Source: Candidatus Galacturonatibacter soehngenii
GTDB taxonomy: Bacteria; Bacillota; Clostridia; Lachnospirales; Lachnospiraceae
DNA length: 64,000 bases
Assembly: GCF_008830185.1 (NCBI RefSeq)
Contig: NZ_WAGX01000004.1
Span: 496,001 to 560,000 of the forward strand
Reading direction: 5' to 3'
The notes under the pieces are model-generated. The model was not told the DNA's origin. It saw only the letters and a program-made list of their open reading frames with translations, and did not search any database. The translations under genes were made by a program, and so were the position numbers. Of the stretch, positions 27,405 to 36,552 are shown one piece after another (positions within the stretch are counted from its first letter, which is position 1; the number at the start of each line of letters is the position of its first letter).

Positions 27405-28250
27405 ATGAATAGTCAAAAATATAACTACGAAATATCAAGAGACAGTCAGTCCGATGCGGCTTTTTGGTATTCACCCAATAATAATTGTTCTCCGCATTTT
27501 CATAGTGCACTAGAGCTTGTCTATGTTAAAAGTGGTCTAATGGAGGCAACTTTAAATGGAGAGTTTCACTCGTTACAAGGAGGAGAACTCTTACTTGTAC
27601 CAAGTTATACAATACATCGATACGTGACACCAGAAAAGTCAGATACCATCGTAATGACAATACCTTTATCCTACATTCCTTCTTTTCAAAAGCTTTTAAG
27701 AGGAAAAACATTTTCAATGAGCCGTATCTTAAATAAATACTTAATAAAGGAGATATCACGCTGTTTAAAATGTTGTTGTGATTTACAAAAGAATATGCCA
27801 GATTCCATGGCGATTCGAGGGTATATTCATGTTATCTTAGCTTTGCTAGTTGAAAATATACCTTTAGAAGATATGCATACGAAGGAAGACAATGCTTTGG
27901 TTCGAGATATTCTTAACTATCTTCACAATAATTATAGGAATCCATTAACTCTAAAAACCATTGCTGATGAATTTGGATATAGTACAAGTCGATTTTCGCA
28001 CATTTTTAATAAGCAGGTGGGCTGCAGTATCAGTGAATATGTGAATGCATTACGGTGCAGGCAGGTTGCTGGTATGCTTTTAGAAGGAGAAGAATCCATT
28101 ACTGAGATTGCAATGAGCGCAGGCTTTAATAGTATGCGTACCTTTTATCGTTCTTTTATGCAAGTCTTTGGAATCAGCCCTAGTAAATATGTAGATGTAT
28201 CAAAGGAAAACGACTCTTTGCTGCATTCGGGTACCGGTTATCTTCCTTAA
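27405..28250 (+). CDS. AraC-family regulator of the sugar-oxidation operon
   Basis: A 281-residue protein. The N-terminal cupin includes NCSPHFHSALELVYVKSG and LLLVPSYTIHRY. The C-terminal AraC domain has LKTIADEFGYSTSRFSHIF and ESITEIAMSAGFNSMRTFYR with the closing FGISPSKYV. It is divergent from the dehydrogenase/isomerase operon and is the only regulator there, so it is the likely sugar-responsive activator. AGGAGG site before the ATG. Confidence 0.9.
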   Translation: MNSQKYNYEISRDSQSDAAFWYSPNNNCSPHFHSALELVYVKSGLMEATLNGEFHSLQGGELLLVPSYTIHRYVTPEKSDTIVMTIPLSYIPSFQKLLRGKTFSMSRILNKYLIKEISRCLKCCCDLQKNMPDSMAIRGYIHVILALLVENIPLEDMHTKEDNALVRDILNYLHNNYRNPLTLKTIADEFGYSTSRFSHIFNKQVGCSISEYVNALRCRQVAGMLLEGEESITEIAMSAGFNSMRTFYRSFMQVFGISPSKYVDVSKENDSLLHSGTGYLP

Positions 28251-28349
28251 AAGTTATATTTGAATGGCGTTTTAGTACTAAACTTTATGGGTATATTAGT
28301 CAGAAAATGAGAAACACTTAGATAATAAAATAATGATATGAGGTATGAT

Positions 28350-28631
28350 ATGAGAATCGTAACATTAGAATTAACACTTCGTGCAAACTGGGTGCATTCT
28401 TTGAAGGAAAAAAGAATGATATTAAAAAGCCTTCTTGCAAAGCTAAAAAATGAATTTAATATTTCAGTCGCTGAAATTGGTCTACAAGATACACATCAGC
28501 TATTAAACATTGGAATTGCGGCAATCGCACATAACAATGCTCAAGCTGACAGTATCATAGAAAACATTTTACATTTCATTGAATGTAATACAGAAGCTGA
28601 ACTAATCGATATCGTAAAAGAGATTCTTTAA
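28350..28631 (+). CDS. DUF503-domain protein (YlxP-like)
   Basis: A 93-residue DUF503 protein. The core pattern is HSLKEKRMILKSLLAKLKNE followed by ISVAEIGLQDTHQLLNIGIA, typical of YlxP, which in many Firmicutes lies in the nusA-infB-rbfA operon. This is a stand-alone second copy away from translation genes. ATG 28350 is preferred because GAGG lies six bases upstream, using part of the ATGAGG at 28338. Function unknown. Confidence 0.83.
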   Translation: MRIVTLELTLRANWVHSLKEKRMILKSLLAKLKNEFNISVAEIGLQDTHQLLNIGIAAIAHNNAQADSIIENILHFIECNTEAELIDIVKEIL

Positions 28632-28650
28632 GTAGTTTCATTAAGGGAAT

Positions 28651-29034
28651 TTAATCAAATTTTTTAAGTTTTTCTTCAAACTTTAACATTCGTTCTTCAT
28701 ACCCATCAATTTTATTGTCCAGATATTCTAATGTATTTTGAAGGTCAACAATCTTTTCGTTGATTAGCTTTCTTTGTTCTTTTAATAATTCCTTTCTTAC
28801 ATCAATGGTCTCTTTTCCTTGCTGAAATAAACTTACATATTCAATGAGAATTTCGATAGACAAACCTGCATTGCGCATGCATTTTATAAATTTTACCCAT
28901 TTACAATCTTCTTCTGTATAATCACGGTTACCACTACTATTTCGGTTTACTCTTGGTAACAGTCCGATTCGCTCATAATAGCGTAAAGTATCTGCAGTTA
29001 AATCAAATTTTTTACTCACTTGTGCTATTGTCAT
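28651..29034 (-). CDS. MerR-family regulator
   Basis: A 127-residue MerR regulator: N-terminal winged helix (TIAQVSKKFDLTADTLRYYE), the following RIGLLPRVNRNSSGNRDY wing, then a coiled coil from about residue 75 to the end. The short C-terminus lacks cysteines, as in the aldehyde-type AdhR/NmlR group rather than metal sensors. It is co-transcribed after the aldo/keto reductase and probably controls the 19-bp-spacer promoter upstream of it. Confidence 0.9.
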   Translation of the reverse strand: MTIAQVSKKFDLTADTLRYYERIGLLPRVNRNSSGNRDYTEEDCKWVKFIKCMRNAGLSIEILIEYVSLFQQGKETIDVRKELLKEQRKLINEKIVDLQNTLEYLDNKIDGYEERMLKFEEKLKKFD

Positions 29035-29097
29035 GCTATTTACTCCTATGCTTTATCAAAACGATACAGTTGATTTTAAAATATAGCTCTGGAAATT

Positions 29098-30060
29098 CTA
29101 TAAAGCCCCAACGATTTTGTGTGCCACATATGGCTCCTCTAGATAGTTAATATCTTCTTGTGATAGTTTTATCTGAAAAGCCCCAATTGCATCATCAAAA
29201 TATTTTGCTTTGGTTGCACCAATAATTGGAGAAGTAATTCCTTTTTCCAATTGCCAAGCAAGCGATATCTGAGTCATTGTTGCATGATATTTATCCGCAA
29301 GCTCCTTTACACGAAGAACAATGTCATAATCGAATTGTTGTGTACTGTCGTATTTGGACATAGCAGTTTGATCCGTCTGGCTTCGTTTCGTATTGGTTTG
29401 CCATTCAAGTCGAGATAACCTGCCAGCAGCAAGTGGACTATATGGGGTAAGTGCTACATTTTGTTGTTTGCAGATTGGAATCAGTTCACGTTCATCTTCG
29501 CGATATAGAAGATTATAATGATTTTGCATAGATACAAACTGTGTCCACCCATTCATTTTAGCAGCGAGCTGCATGTTATAAAATTGATATCCATACATTG
29601 CAGATGCACCTAAAGCTTTTACTTTACCAACACGAACAAGGCTATCCAGTGTTTCCATCGTTTCTTCAATTGGGGTACTTGAATCAAAGCGATGAATAAT
29701 ATATAAATCAACATAATCTGTTCCCAAACGCTTTAGAGAACCATCAATCTCACGAATAATGGCTTCTTTTGATAAGTGCCCCTCATTAAAGTACACCTTA
29801 GTTGCTATTACGACTTTATGGCGTTCTACATTATTCTTAATTGCACGGCCAAGATATTCTTCACTTGTTCCAGCCGAATAAACATTTGCGGTATCAAAGA
29901 AATTAATACCTAAATCAAGAGCATGTTTAATTAATGTTTCGCTCTCCTTTGCATCCAATGTCCAAGCATGCATATTGCTTGCAGGATCACCAAAACTCAT
30001 ACAGCCAACACATAGACGTGAAACCTTAATATCTGAATTTCCTAAGTTTAAATATTGCAT
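29098..30060 (-). CDS. Aldo/keto reductase
   Basis: A 320-residue NADPH-dependent AKR. The catalytic tetrad residues are in INFFDTANVYSAGTSEEYLG (Asp, Tyr), VVIATKVYF (Lys) and YIIHRFDSSTPIEE (His). The C-terminal cofactor segment SPIIGATKAKYFDDAI is present. It resembles the YajO/AKR11-13-like bacterial group. Detoxification of aldehydes is suggested by its pairing with an AdhR-like MerR regulator. Confidence 0.92.
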   Translation of the reverse strand: MQYLNLGNSDIKVSRLCVGCMSFGDPASNMHAWTLDAKESETLIKHALDLGINFFDTANVYSAGTSEEYLGRAIKNNVERHKVVIATKVYFNEGHLSKEAIIREIDGSLKRLGTDYVDLYIIHRFDSSTPIEETMETLDSLVRVGKVKALGASAMYGYQFYNMQLAAKMNGWTQFVSMQNHYNLLYREDERELIPICKQQNVALTPYSPLAAGRLSRLEWQTNTKRSQTDQTAMSKYDSTQQFDYDIVLRVKELADKYHATMTQISLAWQLEKGITSPIIGATKAKYFDDAIGAFQIKLSQEDINYLEEPYVAHKIVGAL

Positions 30061-30091
30061 TTGTACCCTCCTTAATTAGATGTTTATATAC

Positions 30092-30122
30092 ACATTACTA
30101 CTTGGAGTTAAGTCCATGTCAA
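30092..30122 (-). promoter_or_regulatory. MerR-type promoter with 19-bp spacer
   Basis: On the minus strand TTGACA (30122-30117) and TAATGT (30097-30092) are separated by 19 bp instead of 17, the hallmark of MerR activation. The spacer region 30100-30119 reads ACTTGGAGTTAAGTCCATGT on the plus strand, an imperfect dyad close to a common MerR operator form. It drives the aldo/keto reductase-merR operon. Confidence 0.75.
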
Positions 30123-30203
30123 GTAAAAAATAATACCTATTAAAATAACAAGAATATCACTTATCATTTTATATAGGTATTGTAACTTGGCCCTAAATAG
30201 AAT

Positions 30204-30740
30204 TTATCGAAGAAGTCCAATTCTACTTCGATATTTACCCCATACCATTGCTTGAAAATATTCGTAAGCCCTATCATAAACAAACCAGCCAAGCTGTCCA
30301 GCAAGTAGAAACATATAAAATACATTTTTACTGATACCATTTGGAAATAGTATTTGAGGAAAGAAAAACAATACGGGAATATAAAGCAAATTAAAGAAAA
30401 TAAACTTCAACACAAATAATGCTACCTTTTGTTTTTCACGGCTAATTTTGTTTAAGAGTAGATAAAGTGCCTCATTTAATAAAATATATAAAGTAAAACC
30501 CGTATAGGTCAACACATATAATTTATTTGGTGACAATAAAAAACCAAGCAAAATACAAGCTATAAAAAAACCAAAACCGATTTTTAGACCAAATTCACGG
30601 ATTGCAATTCCAACGAAAAAGGAAGCCGCCGCTAATAAAAACAACGTGTTGCTCTCAATCAGTGATGAAAGAATAATCAAGAGGGTTACCATAGCAGCTA
30701 ATAAGCCAAGGAATGCCACTTGTTTTGCTTTTACATGCAT
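30204..30740 (-). CDS. Multi-pass membrane protein of unknown function
   Basis: About 178 residues with five or six hydrophobic stretches (for example [20 protein letters not shown] and [20 protein letters not shown]) and a short basic C-terminus. No family is recognised with confidence; the layout is like small MreD/ECF-like membrane proteins. The ATG at 30740 has GGAGGAGA upstream and lies inside the end of the J-domain gene (10-bp overlap), so it is translated as the third gene of the DUF5685/J-domain operon. Confidence 0.7.
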   Translation of the reverse strand: MHVKAKQVAFLGLLAAMVTLLIILSSLIESNTLFLLAAASFFVGIAIREFGLKIGFGFFIACILLGFLLSPNKLYVLTYTGFTLYILLNEALYLLLNKISREKQKVALFVLKFIFFNLLYIPVLFFFPQILFPNGISKNVFYMFLLAGQLGWFVYDRAYEYFQAMVWGKYRSRIGLLR

Positions 30741-31375
30741 GAACACAAATCTCCTCCCATACATTCACACAAGGTATCTGCCAACCATAAATCACAACAA
30801 AAATTCCCAGTACCACAAGAAGAACCACCATAGCCATTCCCTCGACTATAATCTTGATAGCTTCGTCCGCGCCAAGAAAGACGGTTGAGCAAATCATTAA
30901 ATTCTGGATTATTGGGTTCTATATTAACTGCCTGGCGTGCAAAGTTCATCGCTTCCATATTATTGCCCATACCTGCATGTGCCATAGCGTTAAAATAATA
31001 CCAATATCCAGAACGGTTATTGGTTGAAGAAAGCACGTTTAATGCTTCCCTAAAGTGTCTTGAGTTAATATAATTAGCGGCAGCTACCATCTTTGGGTCT
31101 TCTTGCCACGTAGCATTGCCAGAGTAGGAACTTGAATAACTTTGTGATGAGCCGCTATATCCATAGCTTTGTTGCCCTCCCCGTTCACGCTCCTCCATAA
31201 TCTGTTGATACGCCTCTTGAACCTGCTTGAATTTTTCTTCTGCCAAATCTGCAAGAGGATTATTTGCATTCGTATCTGGATGATACTTTCTACTTAATTC
31301 TCGGTACGCTTTCTTTATCGCATCATCGGATGCATTTTTTGGTACTCCAAGTACTTGATATGGATCTGTAATCAT
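30731..31375 (-). CDS. J-domain (DnaJ-like) protein with Cys-rich C-terminus
   Basis: A 214-residue protein. Residues 1-70 are a J domain with the HPD motif ([12 protein letters not shown]), so it should stimulate an Hsp70. A Gly/Ser/Tyr-rich linker follows ([16 protein letters not shown]), then TPR-like helices ([30 protein letters not shown]). The tail is unusual, rich in Gly and Cys: [18 protein letters not shown] and MGGDLCSCM. It overlaps the next gene and follows the DUF5685 gene by 3 bp. A client-specific chaperone for the operon partners is possible. Confidence 0.85.
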   Translation of the reverse strand: MITDPYQVLGVPKNASDDAIKKAYRELSRKYHPDTNANNPLADLAEEKFKQVQEAYQQIMEERERGGQQSYGYSGSSQSYSSSYSGNATWQEDPKMVAAANYINSRHFREALNVLSSTNNRSGYWYYFNAMAHAGMGNNMEAMNFARQAVNIEPNNPEFNDLLNRLSWRGRSYQDYSRGNGYGGSSCGTGNFCCDLWLADTLCECMGGDLCSCM

Positions 31376-31378
31376 AGG

Positions 31379-32206
31379 CTAATTCCTCTCAATCTTTTGT
31401 TTCTTTGTATTGTATTTGCTCCAAACGCCTCCGTATAAAATATTTCGAAGGATTTCAATGTCTATCACGCATGGAAGCTTCTCAAATTCATTTGCTGCCT
31501 CTGAAATCATCATAGTTAATGCATCATGGCAAAAATCTTCATAATCTTTTTGATGCTTATAATAAAGTAAGGGATTATAGCTATTATTTTTAATATCTTC
31601 CTCTAAATCAAAATATGCATCCATAATATAAATGTATTTTCCTAAATAAAATCCCAAATTTCTAAGTGTTTTCTCCCACATATCTTGCTTCATTACAAAT
31701 AATTCTGCCATAAGCGTTCCAAAACACCCACTTACTACATCAAGACTCTTCTCTTTGTTTTTTTCATATTCACAAAGCTTTCTTAAGGAGGATTCAATCA
31801 CCTGACATTGACGTGGGTAACGCTCTTCTATTGAACGGTATTTTCTTTTTAAGAGCTTTGCACCAACAAGAGAATTCATCTTTTTCTCATCGTTCCAATC
31901 ATCTAACAAATGATGATAGGTCAAAGCAATATTCATATCCGCAGCGTAATTACTTACTTCATTTACGAAAAGATCATGCTTTTTCACAGGATGTACCATA
32001 CAATGCTTTTGCATATGAGTGGTATCCGATTCGTACAAAGAAGTAAGAAGCAATACTAAAAAGGTCATGTCGTAGGTTAATGTCATCTGTCCTAAGACAC
32101 CATGCCTTTCTTTTAATGTATGACATAAACCGCAATAATAGGCATGATAACGATTGTATTCTTTGATTTTTAATTCTGGTTTATTAATTGTTACATAACC
32201 AAACAT
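31379..32206 (-). CDS. DUF5685-family protein
   Basis: A 275-residue, mostly helical protein beginning MFGYVTINKPELKIKEYNRY and containing a YYCGLCHTL cysteine pair. Two Asp-rich helical segments, YHHLLDDWNDEKK and DAYFDLEEDIKNNSYNPLL, resemble the diad of all-helical prenyl-transfer enzymes and fit the DUF5685 family. Enzymatic role is not established. It is the first gene of an operon with a J-domain protein and a membrane protein, an association that recurs in Clostridia by recollection, not checked here. Confidence 0.8.
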   Translation of the reverse strand: MFGYVTINKPELKIKEYNRYHAYYCGLCHTLKERHGVLGQMTLTYDMTFLVLLLTSLYESDTTHMQKHCMVHPVKKHDLFVNEVSNYAADMNIALTYHHLLDDWNDEKKMNSLVGAKLLKRKYRSIEERYPRQCQVIESSLRKLCEYEKNKEKSLDVVSGCFGTLMAELFVMKQDMWEKTLRNLGFYLGKYIYIMDAYFDLEEDIKNNSYNPLLYYKHQKDYEDFCHDALTMMISEAANEFEKLPCVIDIEILRNILYGGVWSKYNTKKQKIERN

Positions 32207-32431
32207 AAAGTTCGTATATCCTTCCGAAAAAGAGTAATTTCATTTATTTCCAATTTATATTCAAAATAGGATGGAACATTATTAATACTAATAAGTGTAC
32301 AAGCAAAAGTCAATGAACAAATGGTGAATTCTGAAATTTTCTTAGAATTTTTATTTTGACTGTCCCATGTTGCAAATAATTGAATTCTCACTTATGATAT
32401 AGGTTAGAATATAACAAAGGGGAATGAAAAC

Positions 32432-33226
32432 ATGTATACAAAACAAGATTTATTGCTACATATGAAACAAATGGGAATTCTGCCTACTGATACCTTACTG
32501 ATCCATTCGTCTATGAAAGCAATTGGACAAGTAGATGGTGGTGCAGAGACTGTATTAGATACATTCATGGAATACCTAACAGAAGGTCTTCTCATTTTAC
32601 CTACCCATACATGGGCTAGTATGTCAGAGGAACATAATATTTATGATCCAAGTAAAGAGCCAGCTTGTGTTGGTATCTTACCGAATCTGTTTATGAAACG
32701 AGAAGGCGTACTTCGCTCTCTTCATCCTACACACAGTGTTGCAGTGTATGGAAAGGAAAAAGAAGCTTTTATTAAAGGTGAAGAAAATCAAACCACTCCA
32801 TGTTCTCCAGGTGGCTGCTATAACCGATTAAGAGAACGAAATGCTAAAATCCTACTTCTTGGTATTGGACATGAGCGAAATACTTATATTCACTGCGTAG
32901 AAGAGTTATTAAATGTACCCGATCGCTTTACAAAAGAGCCTACACTGTTTGAAATCATTATGCCTGATGGTACAAGAAAAAGCTCAGCAATGTATCGACA
33001 TTTTAATTCGATAAACCCTCATATCTCAGAATCCTATCCAAAGCTTGAACAAGCATTTTACGATAGAAATGCAGCAAAAAAAGGAATGTTTGGGGATGCA
33101 ACTTGTATTTTGTGCGATGCAAATGCGATTTACGAAGTGACAAAAGATGTTTTATCCAATCATATTAACTGCCTTATGGAGTTAGAGACAATTCCGAGTA
33201 AATGGTGGTCAAAAAAGGTTATGTGA
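32432..33226 (+). CDS. AAC(3)-family aminoglycoside N-acetyltransferase-like protein
   Basis: A 264-residue member of the antibiotic NAT (AAC(3)/YokD) family. Family landmarks are LIHSSMKAIGQVDGG near residue 25, LRSLHPTHSVAVYG with the catalytic-site His, and LLLGIGHERNTYIHCVEEL. Chromosomal homologues such as YokD in Bacillus often lack strong aminoglycoside activity, so resistance should not be assumed. It is a single gene with an AAAGGGG site. Confidence 0.88.
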   Translation: MYTKQDLLLHMKQMGILPTDTLLIHSSMKAIGQVDGGAETVLDTFMEYLTEGLLILPTHTWASMSEEHNIYDPSKEPACVGILPNLFMKREGVLRSLHPTHSVAVYGKEKEAFIKGEENQTTPCSPGGCYNRLRERNAKILLLGIGHERNTYIHCVEELLNVPDRFTKEPTLFEIIMPDGTRKSSAMYRHFNSINPHISESYPKLEQAFYDRNAAKKGMFGDATCILCDANAIYEVTKDVLSNHINCLMELETIPSKWWSKKVM

Positions 33227-33242
33227 GTACTCCATAACCTTT
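33214..33242 (+). terminator. Weak terminator overlapping end of AAC(3)-like gene
   Basis: AAAGGTTATG (33214-33223) pairs with CATAACCTTT (33233-33242) around nine bases that contain the stop codon. The T-run is short, so strength is doubtful. Confidence 0.5.
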
Positions 33243-33293
33243 CGTTGGTTTACATAAATATATTATTGTAACCCATTTTATGTTTATATCATC

Positions 33294-34526
33294 TTATCTT
33301 AACATTTCACAATACACTTGATAAACTTCCTCAAAATTATTTAGTTTGATAGCAGTCTCTTTATCCACCAGACACGCAAAACCATAAATGGATACACCAT
33401 TTTGTTCAATATAATCTGCAGCGTTTGATAAAGTCATACTACTTTCCTTCATCATTTTTAAGAATGATTTTTGTTCTGCCATATAACGAAGTAAACTAAT
33501 TACATATTCCTTTGTAAATGCTTCTGTTTTAAACTTGTTCAAAAGTTCATCCCATTCTTCATAGCTATCATCTTCTAAATAAAGATTCGGGTATCTTTCT
33601 TTATTCCAAGAGTAAAAGTTAAAATTAGTTGGAGTGTTCCAAAAACCAATATTCTCGATTTGAATCATACTAGATTGTGACCAAAAACGATTGGTATCCA
33701 CAGCACACCAAGCTGATTGTATATCTGCTTTGCTTTCAAGAAAGCTGTTAAAATCCTCATATTTCATTATATGATTCAATGTCACATAAGCAACATACAT
33801 TTCGTCATCATCTAACTCTTTTAAATAGTTACTACTTTGTTCTACACCTCCCCAAGGCGTCATATTATATTGTGTTTGATTTACTAACTCTGATAAAGCT
33901 TTAGAGTGATCGCCTTGTACTTGGTACCATCCAAATACATTTCCTGACGGACGTTTTAATAAATTTACATCATAAAGAATGAGTTTACCTTTCTTAATTC
34001 TGCCCATAAGATTTGTGAAATTGCCATTATAGCTTGCAATTTGATTAATACAGATATCATAATCAGCATATCCGTTTTCCTCAACACTTACACTATCCCG
34101 AACACAGCCAGGTACAAAAAGGTTCGTATACACTGCCATGTCCCGGCTGATTTGATTTGCATTTTCTCCTACTTTTTTTGACGGATTATAATAAAAGGAC
34201 GATACAATATGAGGTAATGCAAATTGTATGAAAAGCATAAAAATAACTGTAATTGTAAATACAGAAATACCAAGCTTTAGAAAAGATTTACGAATGGACT
34301 GATTGATAAGCCTAGTAAAATCTGTTTCAGCTGATGGATTTGTATTTCCAAACACATCACTATCTTTGTTACCAAGAATATCATCGTCAAGCCCTAAAAT
34401 CTTTGTATCTTCATATAAGTACTCGCTAATTGCTTCATGTTTTTCAATTTCTGCTTCTACATCTGCTGCTTGCTCTTTATCTAGTTCGTTTTGCTTGTAT
34501 TTTTCTAATAATTTACGATATGTCAT
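33294..34526 (-). CDS. Anti-sigma factor-like membrane protein (sigma regulator N/C-terminal domains)
   Basis: About 410 residues. The N-terminal cytoplasmic part has an acidic, coiled region (YKQNELDKEQAADVEAEIEK), followed by one membrane helix near residue 95 (LGISVFTITVIFMLFIQFAL) and a large extracytoplasmic domain of the type paired with ECF sigma factors in clostridia. The ATG at 34526 is chosen because GGAGGAG lies seven bases upstream; the gene overlaps the sigma factor end by 14 bp. It probably holds the sigma factor inactive until a cell-envelope signal arrives. Confidence 0.8.
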   Translation of the reverse strand: MTYRKLLEKYKQNELDKEQAADVEAEIEKHEAISEYLYEDTKILGLDDDILGNKDSDVFGNTNPSAETDFTRLINQSIRKSFLKLGISVFTITVIFMLFIQFALPHIVSSFYYNPSKKVGENANQISRDMAVYTNLFVPGCVRDSVSVEENGYADYDICINQIASYNGNFTNLMGRIKKGKLILYDVNLLKRPSGNVFGWYQVQGDHSKALSELVNQTQYNMTPWGGVEQSSNYLKELDDDEMYVAYVTLNHIMKYEDFNSFLESKADIQSAWCAVDTNRFWSQSSMIQIENIGFWNTPTNFNFYSWNKERYPNLYLEDDSYEEWDELLNKFKTEAFTKEYVISLLRYMAEQKSFLKMMKESSMTLSNAADYIEQNGVSIYGFACLVDKETAIKLNNFEEVYQVYCEMLR

Positions 34527-35022
34527 AACCATTCTCCTCCAAATACAATTTTAATTCCTTTTTTGCGCGGTATGAAAGCACCCTTACATTTTCAGGTGTA
34601 ATATGTAAAATAGTTGCAATTTCTTTCTGGCTTAATTGACCAAAATACTGCAAGATAAGTATTTCTTTCTTCGTCGTTGGTAAATAATCTAGCGCATGGT
34701 ATAACAATTGGTTTCTTTCTTTTGTTAATATGGTATGTAACAAAGATGCCCCATTTAGCTCCATATCCTCTAATGCCTCTATCTCTTTTATGTGACATAC
34801 CCTTTTTTCTTTCTTTATAGCATTGATACTTAAGTTTCTAGCAACCATATAAAGCCAGGCTTTCATATTGGTATGCTGATTGGAAAGGGAAAGAATTGCT
34901 TTTAAAAATGTTTCCTGTCGTATATCTTCAGCCATACTATGAGAATGACAAAAAGAATAGATATATAAATACAACTCTTTTGCATATCTTTCATATAACT
35001 GCGTTAGCAGTTTTGAATCCAA
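34513..35022 (-). CDS. ECF-type RNA polymerase sigma factor
   Basis: A 169-residue sigma-70 factor. Region 2 is LYLYIYSFCHSHSMAEDIRQ with AWLYMVARNLSINAIKKE, and region 4 is YLPTTKKEILILQYFGQLSQ with a HTH ending NVRVLSYRAKKELK. The start appears to be TTG after GGGGGAG. The downstream overlapping anti-sigma gene makes a classical envelope-stress pair. Its own promoter motif was not identified. Confidence 0.9.
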   Translation of the reverse strand: MDSKLLTQLYERYAKELYLYIYSFCHSHSMAEDIRQETFLKAILSLSNQHTNMKAWLYMVARNLSINAIKKEKRVCHIKEIEALEDMELNGASLLHTILTKERNQLLYHALDYLPTTKKEILILQYFGQLSQKEIATILHITPENVRVLSYRAKKELKLYLEENGYDIS

Positions 35023-35100
35023 AATATCTCCCCCCTCGTCTTATATGTTAACACGTCTAAACATATAACAATTCAAACACCAAAATGTTACAAAGTAAAT

Positions 35101-35134
35101 GAACTGCACTCCACAATTAAGCAGGGCACAGTTC
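35101..35134 (-). terminator. Hairpin at end of MoxR/VWA operon
   Basis: GAACTG (35101-35106) pairs with CAGTTC (35129-35134), with partial pairing inside (GCA/TGC). It sits just after the leftward VWA gene but lacks a clear T-run. Confidence 0.4.
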
Positions 35135-35147
35135 AATGATTGATATA

Positions 35148-36542
35148 TTATAAAATTGACTCATGGTGATTCATAGAAAAGCCACCACGTTCCACATCAT
35201 GATGATCTAATACATTGTCTTTTATTTTAACTTTCTTTAGTTTCTTTATCGCTCCGTATGGTTCTTTGACGGATAACGTATCACCCCTGCCTGAAATAAC
35301 CCATAATACTTTATATCCTTTTGGTATCACTTCTAATTTTTCTTCCCCTTTTCCATCCGTAAAGTAAATCAATAAATCAACCTTATTTTTATTTGCATAT
35401 TCAAACACTGGGGTAAACTTCGTTCCACCTCTTGAGTTAGAACGCTCTTTTAAGTCTTTTTTTGTTTTTAGCGGATAGATTCTTTGAATCTCATTATCAC
35501 ATTCCACAACCGTAATCTGGTGTCCATAATTGTTTATAATACCTAGCACTTCCGTCATTGCCTTTTTAAATTCTTCTTCATCAATACTGCCACTGATATC
35601 AATCGCAAGTAAGATGTTTGCTTTGTGTCCGGAAAGCTCTCCTCTTAAATCCAATCGATTTGGTTGGCGCCTGTTTCTTCTCGTAATCGTCTTCTTTTTG
35701 CTACTATCTAGCGTTCCCATTAAACGCTTTAAGTACAAATCCCATGGTAATTCCTCTTTGCGATTCTTTAACGAATCCAATAAGGTGTTCAAATAAGAAG
35801 GTATTTCACCTTTCTTTGCCTTCATAGCTAAACTTGTTGTGAATTCTTCCATGGTACTATCTTCCAATTCATTTGACTCTTCCCATATATCATGAGTTTT
35901 ATTTGGGTCAAACTCCGTTGCAATTGCATCTTCTTTTTGTTGATTCTCCTCTTCTTTCTCTTCCTGTAGCTCTATGGCATACTGCATCTTTTCGACGTAA
36001 TATTCGAATGGTTTACCGTGTGAAAGCGATAAGGCATACTCTTTATTGACGGTCTCAATGGTAACTGCATCAGGCGGTAAATAACTTAGATATTGATTCA
36101 CTACCATGTCCATTGCCATATTAATTGCTAGGACGCTATATTTCTCCTTCATTTTTTTTACTCGAATTAAATGCAAGGACAAAATATGAAGAATCTCATG
36201 CTTCATAGAAGTTTGCATTTGTTTGGTCGTAAGATTTAGAAAAATAAAAGGATTAAAATAAATAACATAAGTAGCATTCTTAAAATTAACCCCTGTTGCA
36301 CTGTTCATATCAAAACGAAGTTCCCTTGTCATTTGAAACAAAAAATATCCGTAAAAGTTTTCCTCATCCTCCATAAGCAAAAAGTTTATCTTATCAATCA
36401 AAGCAAAAAACTCTTTTTCAAAGCCAACTGGTAAGTCAATGGTAAAATTGCTCGCCTTAATATCAGAATTGGAGAAAAAAAGAAGCAGCCTTTTAACCTG
36501 ACTACGAAGTTTATTAATTTGGTCTACTAATTTATTTTCCAT
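35148..36542 (-). CDS. VWA-domain protein with N-terminal metallopeptidase-like domain (DUF2201 type)
   Basis: A 464-residue protein. The N-terminal domain has a zincin-like HEILH (TSMKHEILHILSLHLIR) near residue 115. A charged linker (EEKEEENQQKEDAI) follows. The C-terminal von Willebrand A domain has an intact MIDAS: LLAIDISGSIDEEEF, then RGGTKFTP and LLIYFTDGKGE. Partnered with a MoxR ATPase 10 bp upstream, a combination known to act in protein-complex remodelling and metal-cofactor insertion. The target is unknown here. Confidence 0.88.
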   Translation of the reverse strand: MENKLVDQINKLRSQVKRLLLFFSNSDIKASNFTIDLPVGFEKEFFALIDKINFLLMEDEENFYGYFLFQMTRELRFDMNSATGVNFKNATYVIYFNPFIFLNLTTKQMQTSMKHEILHILSLHLIRVKKMKEKYSVLAINMAMDMVVNQYLSYLPPDAVTIETVNKEYALSLSHGKPFEYYVEKMQYAIELQEEKEEENQQKEDAIATEFDPNKTHDIWEESNELEDSTMEEFTTSLAMKAKKGEIPSYLNTLLDSLKNRKEELPWDLYLKRLMGTLDSSKKKTITRRNRRQPNRLDLRGELSGHKANILLAIDISGSIDEEEFKKAMTEVLGIINNYGHQITVVECDNEIQRIYPLKTKKDLKERSNSRGGTKFTPVFEYANKNKVDLLIYFTDGKGEEKLEVIPKGYKVLWVISGRGDTLSVKEPYGAIKKLKKVKIKDNVLDHHDVERGGFSMNHHESIL

Positions 36543-36552
36543 TTTATAACCT

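Noticed and set aside
32432-33226. Calling the AAC(3)-like gene an aminoglycoside resistance gene
   Set aside because: Chromosomal YokD-type relatives often lack this activity; only the family is supported.
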